Numbered from the stretch's first letter, positions 1 through 7,861 are shown. The stretch: DNA of 20,564 nt from Actinomycetes bacterium (GCA_009785855.1 WQUG01000079.1:1-20564), one strand, 5' to 3'. The notes: generated from the sequence alone by a model not told the origin. Numbers and translations: made by a program.

Positions 1-13
1 CCCCCGCGCCCCG

Positions 14-22
14 TGCTAAAAT
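14..22 (+). promoter_or_regulatory. Putative extended -10 promoter of ileS
   Basis: TG-c-TAAAAT fits an extended -10 element. Transcription would start near base 29 and give a leader of about 28 bases before the GTG start at 57. That is too short for a T-box, the usual control of actinobacterial and Firmicute ileS. The -35 region lies outside the window, so the call rests on one hexamer plus the TG. Confidence 0.4.
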
Positions 23-56
23 GAGGACACCGCTTTTCCGTTATATGAGGAGTATC

Positions 57-2909
57 GTGACCAACTACAAAGACAGTATGAACCTGCCCAAGACCGACTT
101 TCCCATGCGGGCGAACCTCAAGGACCGTGAGCCGGCCTGGGTCCAGTCCTGGGAGCGCGACGGGCTTTTCGCGCGCATCCTGGCGCGACGCGACGGCGCC
201 CCGGATTTCATCCTGCATGACGGCCCGCCCTACGCCAACGGTCACATCCACATGGGTACGGCCTACAACAAGATCCTGAAGGACTCGATCGTCAAGTACA
301 AGACCATGCGCGGCTATCGCAGCCCCTATGTCCCGGGCTGGGACTGTCACGGTCAACCCATCGAGCATAAAGTCGAGGAGGAACTCGGGCCGGAGGCTAT
401 GGCCGCCATCAGCCGTGTCGACCTGCGGGCGAAGTGTCGCGACTATGCCCTGGGCTGGATCGATGTGCAGCGCGCAGAGTTCAAGCGCCTGGGTGTTCTG
501 GGCGATTGGGACGACCCGTATCTGACCTTGCGTCACAGCTATGAGGCCGGAAACGTCAAGGTCTTCAAGAAGCTCTATCTGGACGGCTCCATCTATCGGG
601 GTCGCAAGTCCATCCACTGGTGCATGCACTGCCACACGGCGCTTGCCGAGGCAGAGATCGAGTATGCCGACGAGCCCTCGCCGTCGATCTTCGTGAAGTT
701 CGACTTCGTCGAGGCGCCCGAGGCCTTCAAGATACCCTGCTCGCGGCATCCTGAGAACGGCCTGATGCCGGTCAAGCTCGTCATCTGGACGACGACTCCC
801 TGGACGCTGCCGGCCAATGTCGCCGTCGCCCTGAACCCCGAGGCGGACTATGTGGGGGTCGTGCGCGACAAGCAGGTGCTCATCATGGCGGCAGAGCGTG
901 TCGAGGCCGTTGCGGCGCAGGCCGGCTGGGACTTCGAGTCCTGTGAGCGCCTGCACTACGTCAAGGACGCGGCAGGCGAGCCGCTCAAACTCAAAGGCAC
1001 GGCCTTCGAGGGCCTGCACTACGCCTGTCCGATCTTTCCCGACGAGCGCGGCGTTGTGATCACGGAGCCCTATGTCGACCTCTCGACGGGCACCGGCGCC
1101 GTACACACCGCCCCCGGGCACGGTCAGGAGGACTACCTCAGCGGGCAGCGCTGGCATCTGCCGACGAAGATGCCCGTCGATGACAACGGCGTCTTCGATG
1201 CCGGGGGAGGTCCCTTCAAGGGTCGGGGCGTCTTCGAGGCGGAACCTGAGATCCTGAGCTGGTTGCGTGAGCACGAGCTGCTGCTTGCGGCCGCTGACTT
1301 CACGCACAGCTACCCGCACTGCTGGCGCTGCAAGAGTCCGGTGATCTTCCGCGCGACCGAGCAGTGGTTCGTCTCGATGGAGGACACGGGGCTGCGCGCG
1401 CGCGCCCTGGAGGGCTTCGACAAGTTCCGCTGGATCCCGGACTGGTCGCGCAACCGCATGGGCGCGATGATCACCGAGCGCCCCGACTGGTGCATCTCGC
1501 GCCAGCGCAGCTGGGGCGTGCCGATCCCCGTGCATCACTGTGCCAGCTGCGGCGCGGTGGTCGCCAACGAGGCGACCTTCGACGCCACCATCGCGCTCTT
1601 CGAGGCCGAGGGCGCCGACGCCTGGTTCATCAAGGACCCGTCCGAGTACCTGCCGGCGGACACGGTCTGTCCGGACTGTGGCGGCAGCGAACTTACGCCA
1701 GAATCCGACATCGTCGATGTCTGGTGGGAGTCCGGCGTCAGCCATACCTCGGTGCTCCAGACGCGCCCGGAGCTGAGCTTCCCGGCCCAGATGTACCTGG
1801 AGGGCACCGACCAGCACCGCGGCTGGTTCCAGGCCGCCTACCTCACGAGCGAGGCGGCGTATGGACGCCCTCCCTTCGAGAACCTGCTCACGCATGGCTT
1901 TACCGTCGACGGCGAGGGCCGCAAGATGAGCAAGTCGATCGGCAACACGATCTCGCCGATCGAGATCACCGACAAGTTCGGCGCCGATATCATCCGCCTG
2001 TGGGTGGCCACGACCGACTTCACGCAGGACGTGGGCATCTCCGACGAGATCCTCGAGCGCACGGCCGAGTCCTACCGCAAGATCCGCAACACCTTCCGCT
2101 TCCTGCTCTCCAATCTCTCCGACTTCGAGCCCGGGATGCGTCGGGCGACCGCCGATCTTGCCGAGGTCGACGCCGCTGAGTGCGCCCACGCCGCCGAGGT
2201 GCTGCGCGCGGTCACTGCGGCCAACGACGACTGGCAGTTCCACGTGGCGCAGCGCCAGCTGAGCGACTATATCAGCGAGCTGTCCTCGACCTACCTCGAC
2301 CTGATCAAGGACCGCCTCTATGCTGAGGCTCCGGACAGCCCGGCCCGCAGGAGCGCCCAGACCGTGCTCTACGAGCTGCTCCAGATGTTCGTGCGCGTCT
2401 ATGCGCCGACGCTGGCTTTCACCTGTGAGGAGGTCTGGAGCTTCATGCCAGAGAGCTACCGCGCGGGTGCTGACTCGGTGCACCTTTGCGATTGGCCAGA
2501 GCTTGAGGCGCCCGCTGACGGCGCGCTGACCGAGGCCTACCGGGTCCTGCGTCGCGTGCGCGAGCAGGTCACCAAGGCGCTTGAAGAGGCGCGCGCGGCC
2601 GGCGTCGCGGGCAAGTCCCAGGAGGCGGCGCTGACGCTGTGCTGCGACCCGGGCACTGCCGCCGTTCTGCGCGCGCGCAGCGTCGAGGGCCTGCAGGAGT
2701 ACTTCATCGTGGCCACCGTCGAGCTCTGCGAGGACGCGGAGATCTCCGGACCTGCGGCGACGCGCGTCGAGGTGCGCCGCAGCGAGCTTGAGAAGTGTCC
2801 GCGCTGCTGGAACCACCGCGCACTGAGCGGGGATGCGGACTTCGCCGAGGTCTGCGGTCGCTGTGCGTCGGTGCTCCACGAGATCGGCTTTACCGCCGAC
2901 GCGGAGTAA
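57..2909 (+). CDS. ileS: Isoleucyl-tRNA synthetase
   Basis: Class I aminoacyl-tRNA synthetase that charges tRNA-Ile and hydrolyses mischarged valine. I chose GTG at 57 (950 aa) because AGGAG lies 4 bases upstream and the protein then opens TNYKDSMNLPKTDFPMR, the usual IleRS N-terminus; an in-frame ATG at 21 adds 12 unconserved residues. The HIGH-type motif is HMGT at residues 65-68, inside PPYANGHIHMGT. The CP1 editing region shows WTTTPWTLPAN and the STGTGAVHTAPGHGQEDY block. KMSKS is at 623-627. The C-terminal zinc knuckle has Cys 914, 917, 933 and 936, which marks the bacterial IleRS1 type. The replacement of the second His of HIGH by Thr is the one oddity and may be a natural variant. lspA starts 5 bases after the stop. 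Confidence 0.97.
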   Translation: MTNYKDSMNLPKTDFPMRANLKDREPAWVQSWERDGLFARILARRDGAPDFILHDGPPYANGHIHMGTAYNKILKDSIVKYKTMRGYRSPYVPGWDCHGQPIEHKVEEELGPEAMAAISRVDLRAKCRDYALGWIDVQRAEFKRLGVLGDWDDPYLTLRHSYEAGNVKVFKKLYLDGSIYRGRKSIHWCMHCHTALAEAEIEYADEPSPSIFVKFDFVEAPEAFKIPCSRHPENGLMPVKLVIWTTTPWTLPANVAVALNPEADYVGVVRDKQVLIMAAERVEAVAAQAGWDFESCERLHYVKDAAGEPLKLKGTAFEGLHYACPIFPDERGVVITEPYVDLSTGTGAVHTAPGHGQEDYLSGQRWHLPTKMPVDDNGVFDAGGGPFKGRGVFEAEPEILSWLREHELLLAAADFTHSYPHCWRCKSPVIFRATEQWFVSMEDTGLRARALEGFDKFRWIPDWSRNRMGAMITERPDWCISRQRSWGVPIPVHHCASCGAVVANEATFDATIALFEAEGADAWFIKDPSEYLPADTVCPDCGGSELTPESDIVDVWWESGVSHTSVLQTRPELSFPAQMYLEGTDQHRGWFQAAYLTSEAAYGRPPFENLLTHGFTVDGEGRKMSKSIGNTISPIEITDKFGADIIRLWVATTDFTQDVGISDEILERTAESYRKIRNTFRFLLSNLSDFEPGMRRATADLAEVDAAECAHAAEVLRAVTAANDDWQFHVAQRQLSDYISELSSTYLDLIKDRLYAEAPDSPARRSAQTVLYELLQMFVRVYAPTLAFTCEEVWSFMPESYRAGADSVHLCDWPELEAPADGALTEAYRVLRRVREQVTKALEEARAAGVAGKSQEAALTLCCDPGTAAVLRARSVEGLQEYFIVATVELCEDAEISGPAATRVEVRRSELEKCPRCWNHRALSGDADFAEVCGRCASVLHEIGFTADAE

Positions 2910-2914
2910 GGTCC

Positions 2915-3436
2915 ATGGCGGATTCGTGGCTCACGACCCGGCTGCGCCATCCGGGCAGATGCTTCGCTGTTGTCGCGGCCAGCATGCTTGTGCTCGATCA
3001 GGTCGTCAAGATGCTGCAGCGCAGCTTCCTTCCGCTCGGCACGACCATGACCGTCATCCCCGGGTTCTTCTACCTGCGCTCCCTCAAGAACCGGGGCGCC
3101 GCCTTCTCCATCCTGGAGGGGCAGATGCCGATATTCTTCCTCGTCGCCGCCGTGATGGCGGTCTTCCTGATCGTGTTCTGGCGCGCTGAGCGTCCGCGCA
3201 GCGTGCTTCCCGTGGTCTCGACGGCGCTCATCGCGGCCGGCGGAGTGGGCAACCTCATCGACCGGGTGGTCTTCGGGGGCGTCTACGACCTGATCAACGT
3301 GACCTTCTTCCCCTTCGCCGTGTTCAACATCGCCGACCTCTGCATGACGCTCGGCGTGATCGCCTTCGCGCTCTGGTTCATCTTCTTCGACGGCCTGGCC
3401 TCGCTCAGCGAGCGCAGGGGAGGTGCGCCCCGATGA
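2915..3436 (+). CDS. lspA: Lipoprotein signal peptidase (signal peptidase II)
   Basis: Integral membrane aspartyl protease that removes the signal peptide of prolipoproteins after lipid attachment. The ATG at 2915 gives 173 aa, normal for the family; longer in-frame starts would lie inside ileS. Four hydrophobic segments are visible (about residues 17-30, 67-86, 98-112 and 140-160). Family motifs are KNRGAAFS, GGVGNLIDRV, then VYDL and NIAD, which carry the two catalytic aspartates. The ileS-lspA-rluD order is common in Gram-positive genomes. The 5-base gap upstream and the ATGA overlap downstream indicate one transcript. Likely substrates in this window are the two lipoprotein binding proteins at 6861 and 8043. 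Confidence 0.95.
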   Translation: MADSWLTTRLRHPGRCFAVVAASMLVLDQVVKMLQRSFLPLGTTMTVIPGFFYLRSLKNRGAAFSILEGQMPIFFLVAAVMAVFLIVFWRAERPRSVLPVVSTALIAAGGVGNLIDRVVFGGVYDLINVTFFPFAVFNIADLCMTLGVIAFALWFIFFDGLASLSERRGGAPR

Positions 3437-4536
3437 GCCGCGTCTCGCGCGAGGCTCCGGCGGACTGGGCCGGCAAGCGCCTCGATGTGGTCTTAGGTAG
3501 CTGGCCGGAACTCGCCAGCCGCTCAGCCGCCGCCCGGCTTGCTGATGCGGGCCGGGTCACGGTCGACGGTGTGGCGGCGAACAAGAACCACCTGGTGCAG
3601 GAAGGCGAGCTTATCGTCGCTGAGCCGGAGCCCGTCTGTCCCTTCGACGTCACCCCCGAGCCGATCCCGCTCGACGTGGTCTTTGAGGACGATGAGCTCA
3701 TCGTGCTCAGCAAGCCCGCTGGTCTCGTGGTCCATCCGGCTCAGGGCAACTGGAGCGGGACGCTCGTCAACGCGCTTGCGTATCACTTCACGGAACTCGG
3801 GCTGTTGCAGGGCCCGGAGCGTCCGGGGATCGTACACCGGCTCGACAAGGACACCTCCGGTCTGATGCTCGCCGCCAAGCGCGATGAGACCCAGGCCGCG
3901 CTGCAGGACGCGATCCGCCAGCGTCTGGTCGACCGGCGCTACCTCTGCCTCGTGCACGGGCGCATCGGGCCCGACACGGGGATCATCGACGCCCCGCTCG
4001 CGCGCGATGCGCATGACCGCCATCGCCGCGCGGTCTCAGACCACCCCTCCGCCAAGAGCGCGGTGACCACCTTCACGGTGCTCGAGCGTTTCGAGCCCGG
4101 GCTCAGCGATGATGGCTACACGCTCGTCGAGTGCAAGCTCTTCACGGGACGCACGCACCAGATCCGCGTGCACCTGGCCTATACCGGGCATCCGGTGGTC
4201 GGCGACCCCCTCTACGGGCGCCGCGCGAAGGCGGCCGACCGGGGGCTGACGCGCCAGTTCCTGCACTCGTATTCACTGGCGTTGACGCACCCGGTGACGG
4301 GCGTCGATATGCGCTTCACCGACGCGCTTCCCGCTGACCTGCGGACCCTGCTCGACGAGTTGCGTCCGCTCTCTGAGGGACGCACGGCAGCTGGCGAAGA
4401 GATACTCGGTCAAGTGGGAGGCAAGGGAGGCTTGTCACCTGAGTTCACCTGCAGGTCTGTTGGCGAGGGGGCTCGGGCGACGGGTCGACCGACCCCCTCG
4501 CCTCCCCCTGATACTTCTGGCGACAAGGGGATCTGA
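3433..4536 (+). CDS. rluD: RluA/RluD-family 23S rRNA pseudouridine synthase with repeat-derived tail
   Basis: Converts specific uridines to pseudouridine in 23S rRNA (RluD acts on helix 69 in model bacteria; the exact target here is inferred). An N-terminal S4-like RNA-binding domain spans about residues 10-65 (RLDVVL, SRSAAARLADAGRVTVDG). The catalytic block is HRLDKDTSGLMLAAK, with the active-site Asp in RLDKD, followed by GRTHQIRVHLAYTGHPVVGDPLYG. The ATG overlaps the lspA stop as ATGA. The enzyme should end near ELRPLSEG (about residue 317). The remaining 50 residues are low-complexity (PTPSPPPDTSGDKGI at the end) and from about residue 327 are encoded by a palindromic repeat also present at 17152-17284, so the stop codon lies inside the repeat. 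The tail probably has no catalytic role. Confidence 0.92.
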   Translation: MSRVSREAPADWAGKRLDVVLGSWPELASRSAAARLADAGRVTVDGVAANKNHLVQEGELIVAEPEPVCPFDVTPEPIPLDVVFEDDELIVLSKPAGLVVHPAQGNWSGTLVNALAYHFTELGLLQGPERPGIVHRLDKDTSGLMLAAKRDETQAALQDAIRQRLVDRRYLCLVHGRIGPDTGIIDAPLARDAHDRHRRAVSDHPSAKSAVTTFTVLERFEPGLSDDGYTLVECKLFTGRTHQIRVHLAYTGHPVVGDPLYGRRAKAADRGLTRQFLHSYSLALTHPVTGVDMRFTDALPADLRTLLDELRPLSEGRTAAGEEILGQVGGKGGLSPEFTCRSVGEGARATGRPTPSPPPDTSGDKGI

Positions 4537-4550
4537 CCCTTTTGTCACCA
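4411..4550. repeat. Composite palindromic intergenic repeat, copy 1
   Basis: The central hairpin pairs GCGAGGGGG (4463-4471) with CCCCCTCGC (4493-4501); inside it TCGG pairs with CCGA and CGA with TCG. It is followed by CTCCC and then an imperfect palindrome, GACAAGGG near 4522 against CCCTTTTGTC. Copy 2 at 17152-17284 has the same order of parts: GCAGGT, then a GTT-rich spacer, GCGAGGGGG, loop, CCCCCTCGCCTCCC, spacer, and a GACAAAGGGG/GACCCC palindrome. The loops differ while the stems are kept, as expected for a structure-selected mobile repeat (REP/BIME or MITE-like). This copy overlaps the end of the rluD gene and fills the gap to mtnA. Confidence 0.75.
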
Positions 4551-4572
4551 CTGAAAGAAAGCGAGGGATACC

Positions 4573-5790
4573 ATGGCGGTCAGTGATCTGCCCCGTACGA
4601 TCTGGTGGGAGGACGACAAGGTCCTGCTGCTCGATGAGACCCGTCTGCCTCTGACAGGCGACGTCCTGGTCTGCAACACCTTTGAGGGCCTCATCCTGGC
4701 CATCAAGTCGCTCGCGGTGCGCGGGGCTCCGGCGCTCGGTGCGGCAGGGGCGCTCGGCGTCGCGCTCTGGTGTGCGACCGAGGGCAAGGACTTCGAGGCG
4801 ATAGATACTGCCTATCATGCGCGCGCCACGGCGGTCTGTAACGAGCTTGCCGCCGCCCGCCCGACGGCGGTCAACCTGAGCTGGGGCGTGGACAAGATGC
4901 GCCTCATCATCGAGGAGCAGTCCGCCGGGATGACCCCCGCGGGTCTCGCCGAGGCGGTCATCGCGGCAGCCGAAGAGCTCTGCCGCGCCGATGAGGCGGC
5001 CAACCGCCAGCTCGCGGCCAACGGAGCGGCGCTCTTCAAGGAACCCACGAACTTCCTGACACACTGCAACGCCGGTTCGCTTGCGACGGTCTTCTACGGC
5101 ACGGCGCTCGGCGTCATCTACACCGCAGCCGAGCAGGGCCATGTCGCGCATGTCTGGGTCGACGAGACCCGTCCCGTGAACCAGGGCGCGCGCCTGACGG
5201 CCTGGGAGCTCCTGACGGCCGGCGTCCCCTCGACGCTCATCGCGGACAACATGGCCGGCTTCATCATGCATCAGGGGGAGGTCGACGCAGTCATCGTCGG
5301 CGCCGACCGCATCTGCGCCAACGGGGACACCGCCAACAAGATCGGCACCTACAGCCTCTCGATCCTTGCCAAAGAGCACAGGATCCCCTTCTACATCGCG
5401 GCGCCGTCCTCGACCTTCGACACGACGCTGACCGACGGCTCCCGTATCGCCATCGAGGCGCGCGACCCGCGTGAGCTCGAAGGCGTGACGGTCTCCGGGC
5501 GCTTCGATGCGACCACGCCCGAGCAGCAGCGCGCGCTTGAGGCGGTCTGCGACAGCGCGGACTCCCAGCTGACCATGGCCCAGGGGCATGTGATGGAGAT
5601 CCGGCGCAAGGGCGGGGGATTTTCCTTCGACGCCTGGTTCAAGACGACGCCGACCAACGTCGAAAGCTTCAACCCGGCCTTCGACGTGACGCCGGCCGCC
5701 CACATCACCGCCTTCATCACAGAGCTCGGCGTCATCTTCCCGGACAGCGCCGGGGACTTCAGCGCGCCCATCGCCCGGGCCCTGGTGTAA
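4573..5790 (+). CDS. mtnA: S-methyl-5-thioribose-1-phosphate isomerase
   Basis: Aldose-ketose isomerase converting 5-methylthioribose-1-phosphate to the ribulose form, in methionine salvage or the related 5'-deoxyadenosine salvage route. The ATG at 4573 follows GAGGG; the protein is 405 aa. Motifs: VRGAPALGAAGALG, NLSWGVDKM, THCNAG with catalytic Cys165, DETRPVNQGARLTAWEL, and VGADRICANGDTANKIGTY with catalytic Asp245. It ends with FNPAFDVTPAAHITAFITELGVI. The eIF2B-like family usually has about 340-360 residues. The excess is a charged insertion at about residues 303-362, between IEARDPREL and FNPAFDVTP. No other methionine-salvage gene is adjacent. No promoter could be seen, because the upstream sequence is the palindromic repeat. 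Confidence 0.93.
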   Translation: MAVSDLPRTIWWEDDKVLLLDETRLPLTGDVLVCNTFEGLILAIKSLAVRGAPALGAAGALGVALWCATEGKDFEAIDTAYHARATAVCNELAAARPTAVNLSWGVDKMRLIIEEQSAGMTPAGLAEAVIAAAEELCRADEAANRQLAANGAALFKEPTNFLTHCNAGSLATVFYGTALGVIYTAAEQGHVAHVWVDETRPVNQGARLTAWELLTAGVPSTLIADNMAGFIMHQGEVDAVIVGADRICANGDTANKIGTYSLSILAKEHRIPFYIAAPSSTFDTTLTDGSRIAIEARDPRELEGVTVSGRFDATTPEQQRALEAVCDSADSQLTMAQGHVMEIRRKGGGFSFDAWFKTTPTNVESFNPAFDVTPAAHITAFITELGVIFPDSAGDFSAPIARALV

Positions 5791-5809
5791 GAGAAAATTA
5801 AGTTCGGTC

Positions 5810-5818
5810 TGCTAGGCT
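5810..5818 (+). promoter_or_regulatory. Putative extended -10 of a leaderless comF transcript
   Basis: TG-c-TAGGCT ends 6 bases before the comF ATG at 5825, so transcription would begin at or next to the A of the start codon. There is no Shine-Dalgarno sequence between mtnA and comF, which fits a leaderless mRNA. No convincing -35 was seen. Confidence 0.35.
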
Positions 5819-5824
5819 TCTTGC

Positions 5825-6535
5825 ATGGCAGACACGATCAACAGAACCGCCCACGCGTTCCTTGACGCCTTCGCCGAGCTCATCGCGCCCACGCGCTGCG
5901 GCGGCTGCGACGCCCAGGGCGCGCTCTTCTGCGCGCGCTGTCGCGCCTGGCTTGAGCAGAACTATGACCTGCGCCGTGCCTGTCCCCGCTGCGGGGCGCC
6001 GTTCGGTGCGCTCGTCTGTACGGAGTGCGCCCAGACCGCCTTCGCCTTCTCTGCAGCCTGTGTCCTCGGCGTCCTTGACGGACCGCTCGCGCGCGCCATC
6101 GTCATGATGAAGGACCGGGGCGAGGAGCGCCTGGCGACGGTGCTGGCACAGCTGCTCGCACAGCGCGTCTGGCCCGGCTGGGCCGACGCGGTGGCCTTCG
6201 TGCCGGTGAGCCCGGCGGCCCTGCGCGCGCGCGGCTTCGACCAGGCCCATCGCATCGCCTGGGCGCTGGCCGCCGCGCTCGACCTGCCCCTGGGTCGCTT
6301 CCTGGTCCGCCCGCACTCGACCGATCTGCGCAGCCTGGATCGCGAACAGCGTCGCGCTGCCGTAGCGGAGAGCTTCAAACCCGGACCCGACGCCGCCCGT
6401 GTCTCGCGCTACCCCCACGTGCTGCTGGTCGACGACGTCTTCACCACGGGCGCGACGACCGACGCCTGCGCGCGGCTGCTCCTTGAGGCGGGCGCCGCTG
6501 AGGTCCGCGTCGCCTGCCTGGCCCGTACGATGTAG
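5825..6535 (+). CDS. comF: ComF-family phosphoribosyltransferase-like protein
   Basis: ComF proteins take part in DNA uptake during natural transformation; they combine a zinc-ribbon N-terminus with a phosphoribosyltransferase fold. Eight cysteines lie in four CxxC-like pairs: Cys25/28, 36/39, 53/56 and 65/68. The C-terminal PRPP-binding loop is LLVDDVFTTGATTD (about residues 200-213), preceded by FVPVSPAALRARGFDQAHRIA, the usual ComF RGFNQ-type motif. The length of 236 aa is normal. No other competence gene (comEA, comEC, comFA) is in the window, so its role in transformation here is open. The start at 5825 has no SD and may be leaderless. The stop is followed immediately by a -10-like TACAAT (6536-6541). 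Confidence 0.9.
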   Translation: MADTINRTAHAFLDAFAELIAPTRCGGCDAQGALFCARCRAWLEQNYDLRRACPRCGAPFGALVCTECAQTAFAFSAACVLGVLDGPLARAIVMMKDRGEERLATVLAQLLAQRVWPGWADAVAFVPVSPAALRARGFDQAHRIAWALAAALDLPLGRFLVRPHSTDLRSLDREQRRAAVAESFKPGPDAARVSRYPHVLLVDDVFTTGATTDACARLLLEAGAAEVRVACLARTM

Positions 6536-6576
6536 TACAATGGCTCTGCTTCTCTGCGGGTCTGTGGTTGCGGCGC

Positions 6577-6677
6577 GTATGCGCCTAGTCCAGGGTAGAT
6601 GCGGCCAAAAGGACCCACGTAAGCGGTCACTCACTGGAGTTTCCGTGAGCACGGCGCATCTTAGGTGTCAGTCATAC
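6577..6677 (+). ncRNA. Candidate structured leader RNA, copy A (upstream of first binding protein)
   Basis: Nested pairings: GTATG (6577-6581) with CATAC (6673-6677), CGCCTAG (6582-6588) with TTAGGTG (6661-6667), and GATGCG (6598-6603) with CGCATC (6655-6660). A one-sided 9-base bulge ending GGGTA lies between the last two. Inside are two hairpins: GACC/GGTC, and CTCAC (6630-6634) with GTGAG (6645-6649). GGTAGATGCGG (6594-6604) and TCACTCAC (6627-6634) recur at 7916-7926 and 7984-7991 in the same order. GGCGC-GTAT-GCGCC (6572-6585) could form instead of the outer stem. The rest of the 325-base gap (6536-6860) holds a TACAAT at 6536, two TCGGCGAG tandem units near 6680-6697, and the promoter at 6795. 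No match to a known riboswitch is recognised. Confidence 0.5.
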
Positions 6678-6776
6678 CGTCGGCGAGTTCGGCGAGAGGA
6701 CCAGTAGTGAGATGATATCAGGCGAACGTCCCGGTATGCGAGTGTGGGGTCAAAGACCAGGTCAGCCGCAGAGAAG

Positions 6777-6806
6777 CAGCTGTCAGGCGACCGCTTGACA
6801 GAGCTG
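6777..6806 (+). promoter_or_regulatory. Imperfect inverted repeat over the -35 box (possible operator)
   Basis: CAGCTGTCA (6777-6785) faces TGACAGAGCTG (6796-6806), complementary except for a two-base insertion. It covers the TTGACA at 6795-6800, so a dimeric repressor bound here would block the promoter. No regulator gene is adjacent; the function is inferred from position only. Confidence 0.3.
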
Positions 6807-6823
6807 GGATACTCCAGTACTAT
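6795..6823 (+). promoter_or_regulatory. Sigma-70-type promoter of first binding-protein gene
   Basis: A perfect TTGACA (6795-6800) and TACTAT (6818-6823) are separated by exactly 17 bases. Transcription would start near 6830, about 30 bases before the ATG at 6861, with GAAAGGA as ribosome binding site at 6848-6854. This promoter lies downstream of leader RNA copy A, so transcripts starting here would lack that element. Confidence 0.75.
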
Positions 6824-6860
6824 AGTGTAGTGAAGTACCGCGTACACGAAAGGACCGCTC

Positions 6861-7784
6861 ATGACACCTGTGAAGACCCGAAAGAAGCTGCGCATCGCCG
6901 CGGCACTCGCTCTGGCCACGGCGTTGCTCCTCAGCCTGACCGCCTGTGGCACGAACAAGAGCACGAAGTCCACAACAGACACGACTCCGATCAAGACCCC
7001 CGCCTGGGCCTCAAAGCTCGTCGCGGCAGACGGTAAGACCATCACGGTGGGCTCGGATACGACCTTTCCGCCCTTCGAGTCGGTCTCGGTCTCCGATGGC
7101 AAGACCATCGTGGGCTTCGACGTCGATCTTATGACCGCGATGGCCAAGACCATGGGCCTTGAGGTCAAGTACAAGACCTATGACTGGGACGGCATCATCG
7201 CCGGCCTTAACGCGGGCAGCGACTTCGACATGGTCTGCTCAGCGCTGACCATCACCCAGGAGCGCGCCAACGCGATCTACTTCTCCAAGCCCTATTTCAT
7301 GGACAGCTACGGTATGGCGGTCCCCAAGGACTCGACCTTCTCTGACTGGAGGCAGCTCAAGCCCGGCGATAAGGTCGGCGTGCAGTTGGGGAGCAGCGGC
7401 GCCGAGTGGGCCAAGGCCAATCTGCCCAAGGGCGTCAAGTTCGTGGAGAACAAGGACACCTCCGCGCTCTTCCAGGCGATGCAGGCCGGCGAGGTGAAGT
7501 GCATCATCCAGGACTACTCGATGACGGCGAACTTCTGCAAGGATCCCGTACGTCAGGCCAAGATCGTCCAGCGTATCGAAGGCACGGATTCCTATCTGGG
7601 CATGGGCTTTCAGAAGTCAGAGAAGGGCGCGGCTATGCGCGACGACTTCAACAAGGCGCTGAAGACCATCGTCGATGACGGGACCTACGCGAAGATCTAT
7701 GCGAAGTACTTCGGCGGCGAGCCCGATTTCATCCCCGGCTCGATGACGCTTGAGGATGCGCTGGCGAAGTCAGCTTCGAACTGA
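6861..7784 (+). CDS. Amino acid ABC transporter substrate-binding lipoprotein 1
   Basis: Extracytoplasmic receptor of a polar amino acid importer (SBP_bac_3 family). It has a lysine/arginine-rich N-terminus, a hydrophobic stretch and the lipobox LTAC with Cys29 as lipidation site, then a Thr/Ser/Lys linker. The mature domain begins KTITVGSDTTFPPFE and shows the family patterns GFDVDLMTAMAKTMGLEVKYK, DMVCSALTITQERANAIYFSKPYF and DGTYAKIYAKYFGG. At 307 aa it is normal in size. It is clearly related to the second binding protein at 8043 but not a recent duplicate, because linkers and ligand-site segments differ. It has its own promoter and is separated from the second gene by 258 bases. The ligand cannot be read from the sequence. 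Confidence 0.93.
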   Translation: MTPVKTRKKLRIAAALALATALLLSLTACGTNKSTKSTTDTTPIKTPAWASKLVAADGKTITVGSDTTFPPFESVSVSDGKTIVGFDVDLMTAMAKTMGLEVKYKTYDWDGIIAGLNAGSDFDMVCSALTITQERANAIYFSKPYFMDSYGMAVPKDSTFSDWRQLKPGDKVGVQLGSSGAEWAKANLPKGVKFVENKDTSALFQAMQAGEVKCIIQDYSMTANFCKDPVRQAKIVQRIEGTDSYLGMGFQKSEKGAAMRDDFNKALKTIVDDGTYAKIYAKYFGGEPDFIPGSMTLEDALAKSASN

Positions 7785-7861
7785 GGATCCGGGAAAAAGT
7801 GCATAACGACGACCACATACTGGATAAGACAGGTCGTTTAGGGGCTATTGGTGTAATGCGC

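Noticed and set aside
1364..2179. 271-codon alternative frame inside ileS
   Set aside because: Arg/Gly/Pro-rich translation typical of an out-of-frame read of a GC-rich gene; the ileS frame carries all motifs.
4435..5703. 422-codon open frame on the - strand opposite mtnA
   Set aside because: Arg/Gly-rich shadow of mtnA and the palindromic repeat; no start context and no family motifs.
6577..6700. T-box or lysine riboswitch as identity of the leader RNAs
   Set aside because: GGTAGATGCGG superficially resembles T-box AGGGTGG or lysine GAGGTAGAGGTGC, but the T-box ACCGCG core, a specifier domain, and the lysine AGTA and GCCGAAG blocks are missing.
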